From an uncultured Verrucomicrobiota bacterium (GTDB lineage Bacteria; Verrucomicrobiota; Verrucomicrobiia; Limisphaerales; UBA9464), in contig CAIYFP010000239.1 of NCBI GenBank assembly GCA_903925515.1, positions 1-5,207 on the forward strand: a stretch of 5,207 bases of DNA. Direction: 5' to 3'. The notes beneath the pieces were generated by a model. That model searched no databases. It worked only from the letters and a program-made list of their open reading frames with translations, and was not told the origin of the DNA. A program made the translations under genes and the position numbers. Positions within the stretch are counted from its first letter, which is position 1; the number at the start of each line of letters is the position of its first letter. Positions 1-5,162 of this stretch are shown here, piece after piece.

Positions 1-105
1 GGCCTCTCCGTCGCCTACAAGGCCAAGCCCGTCGTCCGACGCGAAACCCACCTCTCCATCCAGCACGGCGGCCTCGACGTCCTCCTCCACCGCTTCGCAC
101 CCTGA
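1..105 (+). CDS. serB: Phosphoserine phosphatase-like protein, C-terminal end (partial)
   Basis: Only the last 34 codons and the TGA stop are inside the window; the gene starts upstream. The tail reads GLSVAYKAKPVVRRETHLSI and continues QHGGLDVLLHRFAP. From memory of the family, this resembles the C-terminal end of SerB-type HAD phosphatases, where a GLG(I/V)A(Y/F)xAKPxVRE segment is followed by an 'I.H..L' stretch. SerB hydrolyses phosphoserine to serine in the last step of serine synthesis, in the cytoplasm. The HAD catalytic DxDxT motif and any N-terminal ACT domain would lie outside the window, so they cannot be checked. The stop lies three bases before the next ATG, which suggests co-transcription and coupled translation with the thioredoxin gene. 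It could also be another HAD-family phosphatase with the same C-terminal fold. Confidence 0.75.
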   Translation, partial: GLSVAYKAKPVVRRETHLSIQHGGLDVLLHRFAP

Positions 106-108
106 CCC

Positions 109-684
109 ATGAACACCCCGGCACCCGCGCCCAAGCCTGCCCCGGTCGCCCAGCCCTCATGGCAACGCCGCCTCCCCTTGCTCGTCTGCCTCCTCGTCCT
201 CGCCTACTGGTATCTCAAGCCCTCCTCCGGCGCCGGCTTCATCCGCGTCCCCATGCCTCGCGTCGCCGCCCCGGCATGGTCCCTCACCAACATCCACGGC
301 CAACGCCTCGACTCCGCCGCCTTCACCGGCCGCGTCGTCATCCTCAACTTCTGGGCCACCTTCTGCCCCCCCTGCCTCCGCGAAATCCCCGACCTCGCCG
401 CCTTCCACCTCGCCCACTCCAACCAACCCGTCGCCGTCCTCGGACTCTCCCTTGACTCCTCGCCCCCGGACTCCGTCCGCGCCTTCGTCGAGAAACAAAG
501 AATCCCCTACCCCGTCGCCATCGCCGACGCCGCCACCGCCGAGGCCTTCGGCAACGTCGGCCAAATCCCCACCACCTTCATCATCGCCCCGGATGGCACC
601 TTTGCCGCCCGCTACCTCGGCGCCCTCACCCGCGAGGAACTCGAACGTATCCTCCCCACCCTCCTGCCCTCCACGGCGCGATGA
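109..684 (+). CDS. Membrane-anchored TlpA/ResA-type thiol:disulfide oxidoreductase
   Basis: This 191-residue protein is a thioredoxin-fold redox protein of the TlpA/ResA/AhpC-TSA type, expected to act outside the cytoplasmic membrane on protein disulfides, for example in cytochrome c maturation. After a proline/alanine-rich cytoplasmic tail there is one hydrophobic segment at about residues 22-36 (LPLLVCLLVLAYWYL), best read as an uncleaved anchor. The domain starts near residue 54 (APAWSLTNIHGQRLDS). The active site is FWATFCPPC, with C86 and C89 as redox cysteines. The cis-proline loop is GQIPTTFII (P154), followed by the usual PDG turn. Length suits a single-domain TlpA-like protein. ATG 109 was chosen because it is three bases after the preceding stop and gives the full membrane segment; no Shine-Dalgarno is visible. 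The stop overlaps an ATG (ATGA) at 681. The family is clear, the physiological partner is not. Confidence 0.9.
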   Translation: MNTPAPAPKPAPVAQPSWQRRLPLLVCLLVLAYWYLKPSSGAGFIRVPMPRVAAPAWSLTNIHGQRLDSAAFTGRVVILNFWATFCPPCLREIPDLAAFHLAHSNQPVAVLGLSLDSSPPDSVRAFVEKQRIPYPVAIADAATAEAFGNVGQIPTTFIIAPDGTFAARYLGALTREELERILPTLLPSTAR

Positions 685-725
685 TGAAACCTTCCCCCAA
701 CCCCGCCGCTCTTATCCCTCCGTGA
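681..725 (+). CDS. Possible 14-codon minicistron linking tlpA and esterase genes
   Basis: ATG 681 overlaps the TGA of the thioredoxin gene (ATGATGA) and opens a 14-codon frame, MMKPSPNPAALIPP. Its TGA at 723-725 overlaps the GTG proposed as the esterase start (GTGA at 722-725). The peptide has no recognisable domain. If translated, it would let ribosomes move from tlpA to the esterase gene by two successive stop-start overlaps, which would make sense because neither start has a Shine-Dalgarno sequence. It may equally be chance: short open frames are common in this C-rich, stop-poor strand. This is a positional inference only. Confidence 0.2.
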   Translation: MMKPSPNPAALIPP

Positions 726-1846
726 AGCTCCCCTTGTTGCTCGCCGCCGTCGTCATGGCCTGCCCCCACCTCAAGGCAGAGGAAACCAAGCCCGCCCCCC
801 AGCCCCCGCGCCCCCAACGGCCTCCCCCGATCCAATCTCCCGAACTCCACCCCGACGGCTCCGTCACCTTCCGTCTTCGCGCCCCCAAGGCCTCCGAGGT
901 CAAGGCCTCGGGCCAGTTCGGCAAGGACGTCCCGCTCGCCAAGGATCCCCATGACCTCTGGACCGTCACCGTCCCGTCCGTCCCGCCCGGCGTTCATGAA
1001 TACCGGTTTGTCGTCGATGGCACCGCCACCATCGACCCTCAAAACCCATGGGTGAAACCCCAACGCTGGCCCAACACCAGCATCCTTCATGTCCCCGCCA
1101 ACCCGCCCGCCCCATGGGACCTCCAGGACATCCCCCATGGCACCGTCCATCACCATGACTATCGCTCCAAGGCGGTCGGCTCATGGCGCCATCTCGTCGT
1201 GTATTCCCCGCCCTCCTACCCCGGGAACACCCGCCTCCCGGTCCTCTACCTCTCCCATGGCTACTCCGACAACGACGCCTCATGGACCGTCCATGGAAAG
1301 GCCCACTGGATCCTCGACGCCCTCATCGCCTCCGGCCGCGCCAAGCCCATGATCGTCGTCATGCCAGACGCCCACCCCATCCCCCCCGGCTCCCTCGGCT
1401 TCGAGGAGTACGCCCCCAAGAACTCCGCCGCCCTCTGTGACGATCTCGTCCACGACATCATCCCCCTCGTCGAATCCCAGTATCGCGTCATCCAAAAGCC
1501 TGCAGCCCGCGCGTTCGCGGGCCTCTCCATGGGCGGTCACCACGCCCTCACCGTCGCCCTCAACCACCACGACCAATTCCACTGGATCGGCGCCTTCAGC
1601 TCCGCGCCCCCGCCCCCAGGCTCCGTCGCCCAAGGCCTCGAACACCCCAAGTCCGTCAACTCCCACCTCCGCCTCCTCTGGGTCGCCTGCGGCACCAAGG
1701 ACTTCCTCATCGAGCCCAACCGCAAGTTCCATGCCCTGCTCGACTCCAAGTCCATCCAGCACGAGTACCTCGAAACCGACGGCGACCACTCATGGCCCGT
1801 CTGGCGTCGCTACATGGTCGATTTCGTCCCCCGCCTCTTCCGCTGA
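722..1846 (+). CDS. Exported esterase D/feruloyl esterase-type alpha/beta hydrolase with N-terminal CBM48-like domain
   Basis: This 374-residue protein is a serine esterase of the putative-esterase family (esterase D, enterochelin esterase, feruloyl esterase, antigen 85 relatives). The open frame extends upstream into tlpA, but the GTG at 722 gives a clean signal peptide, MKLPLLLAAVVMACPHLKAE. Cleavage could follow LKA (residue 19), or C14 could be a lipid-anchored cysteine in a poor lipobox (VMAC). A Pro-rich linker at about 24-40 leads to an E-set/CBM48-like sandwich at about 45-112 (DGSVTFRLRAPKASEV, then HEYRFVVDG), as in many XynZ- and Fes-like esterases. The catalytic domain follows from about 150: LPVLYLSHGYSDND, nucleophile elbow GLSMGG with S269, then probable D327 (CGTKDF) and H356 (DGDHSW). 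All three triad residues are present, so activity is expected. The substrate, perhaps a carbohydrate ester, cannot be told. No Shine-Dalgarno is seen before the GTG. Confidence 0.88.
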   Translation: MKLPLLLAAVVMACPHLKAEETKPAPQPPRPQRPPPIQSPELHPDGSVTFRLRAPKASEVKASGQFGKDVPLAKDPHDLWTVTVPSVPPGVHEYRFVVDGTATIDPQNPWVKPQRWPNTSILHVPANPPAPWDLQDIPHGTVHHHDYRSKAVGSWRHLVVYSPPSYPGNTRLPVLYLSHGYSDNDASWTVHGKAHWILDALIASGRAKPMIVVMPDAHPIPPGSLGFEEYAPKNSAALCDDLVHDIIPLVESQYRVIQKPAARAFAGLSMGGHHALTVALNHHDQFHWIGAFSSAPPPPGSVAQGLEHPKSVNSHLRLLWVACGTKDFLIEPNRKFHALLDSKSIQHEYLETDGDHSWPVWRRYMVDFVPRLFR

Positions 1847-1906
1847 TTCACCCCACCCCAACCCCTCGCCTCGCTCCCTCCTCCCTCATCCAGCCGGAAT
1901 TTCCCC

Positions 1907-1936
1907 TTGCCAACCTGCCACCCTGCTTCGTTTCAT
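1907..1936 (+). promoter_or_regulatory. Candidate sigma70-type promoter for tRNA-Phe
   Basis: TTGCCA at 1907-1912 (5 of 6 matches to the -35 consensus) is followed after 18 bases by TTTCAT at 1931-1936 (4 of 6 to the -10 consensus). Transcription would start near 1943, about eight bases before the mature tRNA 5' end. The position is right for a stand-alone tRNA gene, but the -10 box is weak and the assignment rests on consensus matching alone. Read-through from the esterase gene, which ends 104 bases before the tRNA with no evident terminator, is an alternative. Confidence 0.35.
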
Positions 1937-1950
1937 CTCCCACCTTCGTT

Positions 1951-2026
1951 GGCCGGGTAGCTCAGTTGGTAGAGCATGCGACTGAAAATCGCAGTGTCGG
2001 CGGTTCGATCCCGCCCCCGGCCACCA
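1951..2026 (+). tRNA. tRNA-Phe (anticodon GAA)
   Basis: A full 76-base cloverleaf folds by eye. The acceptor stem GGCCGGG (1951-1957) pairs with CCCGGCC (2016-2022). The D stem GCTC (1960-1963) pairs with GAGC (1972-1975) around AGTTGGTA. The anticodon stem TGCGA (1977-1981) pairs with TCGCA (1989-1993) around CTGAAAA, giving anticodon GAA at 1984-1986. The variable loop is GTGTC. The T stem GGCGG (1999-2003) pairs with CCGCC (2011-2015) around TTCGATC. The discriminator is A2023 and the CCA end is encoded at 2024-2026. All stems are fully Watson-Crick paired, so the gene looks intact. It decodes UUC/UUU and lies in the converging space between the esterase and ABC exporter genes. Confidence 0.97.
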
Positions 2027-2054
2027 CCCTCACCGCTTCCCTCGCTCCCCGCCG

Positions 2055-2092
2055 CTCTCTCCTCTCTCCTCTCTCCTCTCTCCTCTCTCCTC
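2055..2092. repeat. 7-bp tandem repeat array (TCTCTCC unit)
   Basis: Five perfect head-to-tail copies of TCTCTCC run from 2056 to 2090, and the period-7 pattern extends one base left and two bases right. The array sits in the 85-base gap between the tRNA 3' end and the stop codon of the convergent ABC gene. The flanks (cytosine runs at 2095-2108) are also pyrimidine-only on this strand. It encodes nothing. Replication slippage would be expected to change copy number. No terminator hairpin is visible in this gap. Confidence 0.9.
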
Positions 2093-2111
2093 GTCCCCCC
2101 GCCCCCCCGCT

Positions 2112-3941
2112 TCACCCCGCCCCAAACTGCCTCCCCGCCAACCTCCGGTACAACCCGCCCTCCACCCCCATCAACGCCTCGTGCGTCCCCTCCTCCACCA
2201 CCCGCCCCTCGTCCAGCACCACGATCCAGTCCGCATCCCGAACCGTTGAAAGCCGGTGCGCCACGATGAGGCTCGTCCGCCCCTTCAACAGGTTGTCCAA
2301 GGCCGCCTGCACCGCCGCCTCGCTTTCCGAATCCAACGCGCTCGTCGCCTCGTCCAGCAACAACACCGCCGGGTTCCTCAGGATCGCCCGCGCAATCGCG
2401 ATCCGCTGCCGTTGCCCCCCGGACAGCCTCATCCCCCGGTCCCCCACCGTCGTCTCGTATCCCTCCGGAAAACCCCGGATGAACCCGTCCGCGTGCGCCT
2501 TCCTCGCCGCCTCCTCCACCTCTTCCCGAGACGCCCCGGGCCTCCCGTAAGCGATGTTCTCCGCGATCGTGCCCCCAAACAGCAGCACCTCCTGCGGCAC
2601 CAAGGCGATCTGCGACCGCATCCAACGCAACGGCAAGCCCGACGCATCCCGCCCATCCATCAACACCCTCCCAGACCCCGGCTCGTACAACCGCAACACC
2701 AACGAAACCAACGTGCTCTTCCCCGCCCCGCTCGGCCCCACCAACGCCACCCGCTGACCCGGACGCGCCTCCATCGTCACCCCGCGCAGCACGTCCTGCC
2801 CCGGTCTCGACGGATACGCAAAGCGCACGCCCTCCAACCGGACGCCCCCTCCCAACGGCGCCAACCCTTCCACGCCCACCGCCCCCATGCCCTCCCCTTC
2901 CTCCATCGGCTCTCGTAGCAACTCCCGCACCCGCTGCGTCGCACCCACCGTCTTCTGCAATTGGCTGTACAACTCCGCCACCTGCCCCATCGCACCCGCC
3001 ACGAACGTCGTGTACAGGATGAACCGCATCAGCTCCCCAAACGTGATCTCCCCCGACTGCATCAGACGTGCCCCCGACCACAACACCACCACCACGCCCC
3101 CGAACAACGCGAACACGATAAATGCGATGAACCCCGCCCGAACCCGCGCGCCCCTCAGCCCCGCCTCCACAAACCGCCCCATCCCCGCCCGGTAGCGCGC
3201 CCGTTCATGCTCCTCGTTCGCAAACGCCTTCACGCTCGCGATCCCCTGCAACGCCTCGTCCACCACCGTCGCCGTTTCCGCCAACCGATCCTGCGCCTCC
3301 CTCGAAAACCTCCGCGTCCGCCTCCCGAACACCACCGCCACCGCCACCAATACCGGCAACGTCGCCAACATCACCCCCGTCAGCCTCCACGACGTCGCCG
3401 CGATCAACCCAATGCCCCCCAGCAGCAACGTCCCCTGCCGGAGCATCTGCGGCAGCACCCCCGTCAACGTGTCCTCGATCTGCGTCATGTCCGCCGACAA
3501 CCGGCTCGCCAACTCCCCAGCCCGCGTCCGCGTCAGGAACGACATCGGCAACGCCAGCACCCGTCCGAACACCTCCACCCGCAGCTCCGACAACCCACGC
3601 TGCGCCACCGACGCGAACGTCAGCGCATGGAAAAATGAAAAGCACGCCTGCACCGCCAGCACCCCCATCAAGAGGCCCGCCACGCGATCCACCCCGCCCC
3701 AACCTGCCGCGCCCCCACCCGCGCCCCCCCGAGCCGCCGCGTCCACCAGCGACCCCGCCAAGTGTGGGAACGCAAGGCTCAGCAGGCTCGACGCCATCAA
3801 CGCCCCCACCCCCGCCGCAAACCGCCATCGATGGGGCCGAAGGCATCCAAACAACCTCAACGCCTCCCTCAACGACTCCCCATCCAGCCGCGCCTTCGGC
3901 AACTCCACCCCCGCTTGGTCATTCCGCGAATACCTCGCCAC
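2112..3941 (-). CDS. ABC-type exporter, MsbA/ABCB-like half transporter (fused membrane and ATPase domains)
   Basis: This 609-residue protein is a half-size exporter expected to work as a homodimer or heterodimer in the inner membrane, moving a lipid, peptide or drug outward with ATP. The N-terminal half (about 25-340) is the six-helix type I exporter domain, with hydrophobic segments near 39-66, 88-113, 168-206 (two helices), 268-290 and 302-320, and the coupling region MSFLTRTRAGELASRLSAD. The ATPase domain (about 367-605) is complete: Y376 as likely A-loop, Walker A GPSGAGKST (402-410), Q450 (Q-loop VPQE), signature LSGGQ (506-510), Walker B VLLLDE (526-531), D-loop SALD (534-537) and H562 (AHRLST). 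The start is GTG at 3941-3939, with GGAGG eight bases upstream. No peptidase or second ATPase domain is present. It lies 67 bases downstream of the SMP-30-like gene, on the same strand. Substrate cannot be assigned; naming it msbA would be unsupported. Confidence 0.95.
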   Translation of the reverse strand: MARYSRNDQAGVELPKARLDGESLREALRLFGCLRPHRWRFAAGVGALMASSLLSLAFPHLAGSLVDAAARGGAGGGAAGWGGVDRVAGLLMGVLAVQACFSFFHALTFASVAQRGLSELRVEVFGRVLALPMSFLTRTRAGELASRLSADMTQIEDTLTGVLPQMLRQGTLLLGGIGLIAATSWRLTGVMLATLPVLVAVAVVFGRRTRRFSREAQDRLAETATVVDEALQGIASVKAFANEEHERARYRAGMGRFVEAGLRGARVRAGFIAFIVFALFGGVVVVLWSGARLMQSGEITFGELMRFILYTTFVAGAMGQVAELYSQLQKTVGATQRVRELLREPMEEGEGMGAVGVEGLAPLGGGVRLEGVRFAYPSRPGQDVLRGVTMEARPGQRVALVGPSGAGKSTLVSLVLRLYEPGSGRVLMDGRDASGLPLRWMRSQIALVPQEVLLFGGTIAENIAYGRPGASREEVEEAARKAHADGFIRGFPEGYETTVGDRGMRLSGGQRQRIAIARAILRNPAVLLLDEATSALDSESEAAVQAALDNLLKGRTSLIVAHRLSTVRDADWIVVLDEGRVVEEGTHEALMGVEGGLYRRLAGRQFGAG

Positions 3942-3949
3942 AACTCATC

Positions 3950-3956
3950 CCTCCCC
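3950..3956 (-). promoter_or_regulatory. Ribosome binding site of the ABC exporter gene, built from a tandem-repeat unit
   Basis: On the - strand the sequence GGGGAGG ends eight bases before the GTG start, and this supports that start over later codons. The purines come from the terminal unit of the period-7 array (TGGGGAG on this strand) that fills the upstream gap, so the repeat itself supplies part of the Shine-Dalgarno. Confidence 0.65.
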
Positions 3957-4000
3957 ACTCCCCACACCCCGCTCCCCGCTCCCCGCTCCCCGCTCCCCGC
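3951..4000. repeat. 7-bp tandem repeat array (CTCCCCG unit) between SMP-30-like and ABC genes
   Basis: The period-7 pattern is in phase from 3951 to 4000. It begins with two copies of CTCCCCA (3951-3957, 3958-3964), one CACCCCG (3965-3971) and four perfect CTCCCCG copies (3972-3999). The array fills most of the 67-base gap between the two - strand genes and ends about ten bases before the ABC start codon. On the coding strand it reads as G/A-rich CGGGGAG units. The graded change from CTCCCCG to CTCCCCA toward the ABC gene suggests expansion of one end or divergence of the other. Confidence 0.9.
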
Positions 4001-4008
4001 CCTTCACC

Positions 4009-4890
4009 CTACTCCCTCCCAGCCCGGTCCGCCCGAAACATCACCACCCGCTTCTTCTCCGCCTCCGTCACATACACCGTCCGGCGATCTTCCCCGCCAA
4101 AGCACAGGTTCGTCGGATGCTTCCCCAGCACGTCCACCTCCCGCACCACCTCGCCCTTCGGGTCCAGCACCACCACCGTCCCCTTCCCATGCCGCGTGAT
4201 GTACAACTTCCCGTCCGCGTCACACCGCATCCCGTCGAACCCATGGTCCACGAACTTCCTGAACAACCTCTTCGCGGACAGTCGTCCGTCCCGGCCGATG
4301 TCGAACACCCAGACATTCCTCTGGATGCTTTCGTTGACATAGAGAAGGCGACCGTCGGGGCTCACCTCGATCCCGTTGGTCGTCCCCATGCCCTCCTGTT
4401 CCAAGTGCAGGCGCCCTTGCCGGTCCAGCCGCCACACCTGCCCCGTTCCACGCGCCCAGCTCGGGTCGCTGGCGTACACCGTTCCATCCGGCGCCATGGC
4501 AAGGTCGTTGGGCTGGTTCATCCGCGCGTCATGGGCGACCACCGTCACCTCGCGCGTTGCGGGGTCCACCCGCAGCACGTTGTGCCCCGTGTAGTCCGCC
4601 ACCAGCATGCGTCCGTCCTTCTCGAAGCGAATCCCGTTCCCCGTCCGCCCCGAGGGCAACGTCACGAACGCTTCCGCCCTCCCATCCGCCGTCACCCGTC
4701 CAATCGTCGGCGCCGTCCCGAAGCTCACGCAGTACAACACGCCCTTGGCATCGCAGGCCGGCCCCTCGATCCCCTCCGTGAACCCGCCCGACGTCAACGC
4801 CGTGGCCTTCTCAAGGCCCTCGCCCCCGCCCTGCGCCCATGCCATCACCCCGCACCATGCCATGAGCCCAGCTACCATCTCTCGTGTCAT
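4009..4890 (-). CDS. Exported SMP-30/gluconolactonase/LRE-like beta-propeller protein
   Basis: This 293-residue protein belongs to the SMP-30/gluconolactonase family: six-bladed propellers that bind a divalent metal and often hydrolyse sugar lactones. The open frame extends 33 codons upstream, but ATG 4890 is preferred: AGGGAGG lies just before it, and it gives a signal peptide, MTREMVAGLMAWCGVMAWA, with cleavage after AWA (residue 19). Family landmarks appear in order: GIEGPACD (E42), GNGIRFEKDG (N85), NQPNDLAMAPDG (N128), TTNGIEVSPDG (N172), GFDGMRCDADG (D219) and HPTNLCFGG (N261). By comparison with SMP-30, E42, N172 and D219 are the probable metal ligands and N128 a probable substrate contact, so the site looks intact. 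Expected location is periplasmic or extracellular. It is probably the first gene of a two-gene unit with the ABC exporter, but a functional link is not shown. Actual substrate is unknown; lactonase is an inference from family. Confidence 0.9.
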   Translation of the reverse strand: MTREMVAGLMAWCGVMAWAQGGGEGLEKATALTSGGFTEGIEGPACDAKGVLYCVSFGTAPTIGRVTADGRAEAFVTLPSGRTGNGIRFEKDGRMLVADYTGHNVLRVDPATREVTVVAHDARMNQPNDLAMAPDGTVYASDPSWARGTGQVWRLDRQGRLHLEQEGMGTTNGIEVSPDGRLLYVNESIQRNVWVFDIGRDGRLSAKRLFRKFVDHGFDGMRCDADGKLYITRHGKGTVVVLDPKGEVVREVDVLGKHPTNLCFGGEDRRTVYVTEAEKKRVVMFRADRAGRE

Positions 4891-5031
4891 CGTCCTCCCT
4901 TCCCACATCCACGCCCCAATGGCGAGCAAGGACGACCAAGGTTTCATGGGCCTGCATGCCCCCTTGATTCCAGAACCATGATGCGTCAATCCGCATGTCT
5001 AGTGTCGTGTCTCACAAATCGCTGGTGTTTC
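4891..5031. other. Non-coding upstream region of the SMP-30-like gene
   Basis: No convincing gene is seen on either strand. The first part is the 5' region of the - strand SMP-30-like gene and should hold its promoter. The best -35-like hexamer on that strand is TTGACG (4989-4984), but no acceptable -10 box lies at the right distance. That hexamer sits in a small inverted repeat, ATGCG (4981-4985) with CGCAT (4992-4996). Three TGTC words follow closely at 4996-5012 (TGTCT, TGTC, TGTCT). From about 4996 the sequence loses the strong C bias of the rest of the window, which may mark the edge of the repeat-bearing segment to the right. Confidence 0.5.
4894..4900 (-). promoter_or_regulatory. Ribosome binding site deciding the SMP-30-like gene start
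   Basis: On the - strand AGGGAGG is followed by ACG and then the ATG at 4890. Spacing is on the short side, but no comparable purine run precedes the upstream in-frame ATG codons. Together with the signal peptide that begins at this ATG, it argues against the longer reading frame. Confidence 0.7.
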
Positions 5032-5132
5032 GTTGCTCCAAGAATGCCCCGGGGCAAGGCGTGAGGACGGAGCATACCCGCAGCGGTCTGGGACGGACGA
5101 ACCACGAAGCCCCGGGGCATTCTTGGAGCAAC
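5032..5132. repeat. 101-bp palindromic element with perfect 24-bp inverted repeats
   Basis: Arms at 5032-5055 and 5109-5132 are exact reverse complements over 24 bases. The left arm begins GTTGCTCCAAGAATG and ends in the self-palindrome GCCCCGGGGC (5046-5055); the right arm begins with the same ten bases (5109-5118). The 53-base interior (5056-5108) has no open frame of note. Transcribed from either strand it would form a very stable stem. The form suggests a small non-autonomous mobile or REP/MITE-like dispersed repeat, but no target-site duplication is visible in the flanks (left GTGTTTC, right CCGAAGG) and no transposase is in the window. The lack of a U tract after the long stem argues against a simple terminator. 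Confidence 0.85.
5071..5109 (+). repeat. Second repeat module, copy 1 (inside the palindrome)
   Basis: This 39-base stretch, starting AGCATACCCGCAGCGGTCTG, matches the reverse complement of 5163-5201 at 31 of 39 positions without gaps (counted by eye). It lies within the interior of the 24-bp palindrome and ends at the first base of its right arm. A related module therefore occurs twice in opposite orientation, about 50 bases apart. Confidence 0.75.
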
Positions 5133-5135
5133 CCG

Positions 5136-5151
5136 AAGGGCCGCGGCTCTT
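5136..5151. repeat. Near-perfect 16-bp palindrome
   Basis: AAGGGCCGCGGCTCTT is self-complementary apart from one symmetric pair that would be a G-U wobble in RNA, and it is followed by TTCGCG. It has no loop bases, so it is not a normal terminator hairpin despite the short T run. It lies between the right arm of the 101-bp element and the second copy of the internal module. Confidence 0.6.
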
Positions 5152-5162
5152 TTCGCGTCCCA

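Noticed and set aside
452..721. N-terminal extension of the esterase frame into the thioredoxin gene
   Set aside because: The extension is Ser/Pro/Arg-rich, lies inside a confident gene in another frame, and would bury the obvious signal peptide that begins at GTG 722.
1951..2026. tRNA-Phe as an integration site for a genomic island
   Set aside because: No integrase gene and no second copy of the tRNA 3' end occur in the window, and the skew continues unbroken on both sides.
1933..3081. A 382-codon - strand frame covering the tRNA and the ABC ATPase region
   Set aside because: It overlaps the ABC gene in another frame, is extremely Gly-rich, and runs through the tRNA and the heptamer array. 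It is a low-stop-density shadow.
4891..4989. 33-residue N-terminal extension of the SMP-30-like protein
   Set aside because: It would move the signal peptide inside the protein and ignores the AGGGAGG next to ATG 4890.
4961..4989. Sigma70 promoter on the - strand using TTGACG as -35
   Set aside because: At 16 to 18 bases spacing the -10 positions read CAAGGG or similar, with no useful match to TATAAT. A promoter is likely in this region but cannot be placed.
3412..5064. A 550-codon open frame on the + strand across the SMP-30-like and ABC genes
   Set aside because: It is antisense to two genes with clear family motifs. Its translation is rich in Pro, Arg, His and Ser with no fold or domain, as expected when G-ending codons are read from the other strand.
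4978..5064. 28-codon + strand frame ending inside the palindrome
   Set aside because: It has no ribosome binding site, and its second half is just a translation of the repeat arm. There is no sign of protein selection.
5032..5132. CRISPR-type array or simple intrinsic terminator
   Set aside because: There are only two inverted arms, not regular direct repeats with spacers, and no T tract follows the long stem.
5136..5154. Rho-independent terminator at the GC palindrome followed by TTTT
   Set aside because: The palindrome has no loop, the T run is only four bases, and no + strand gene lies upstream to terminate.
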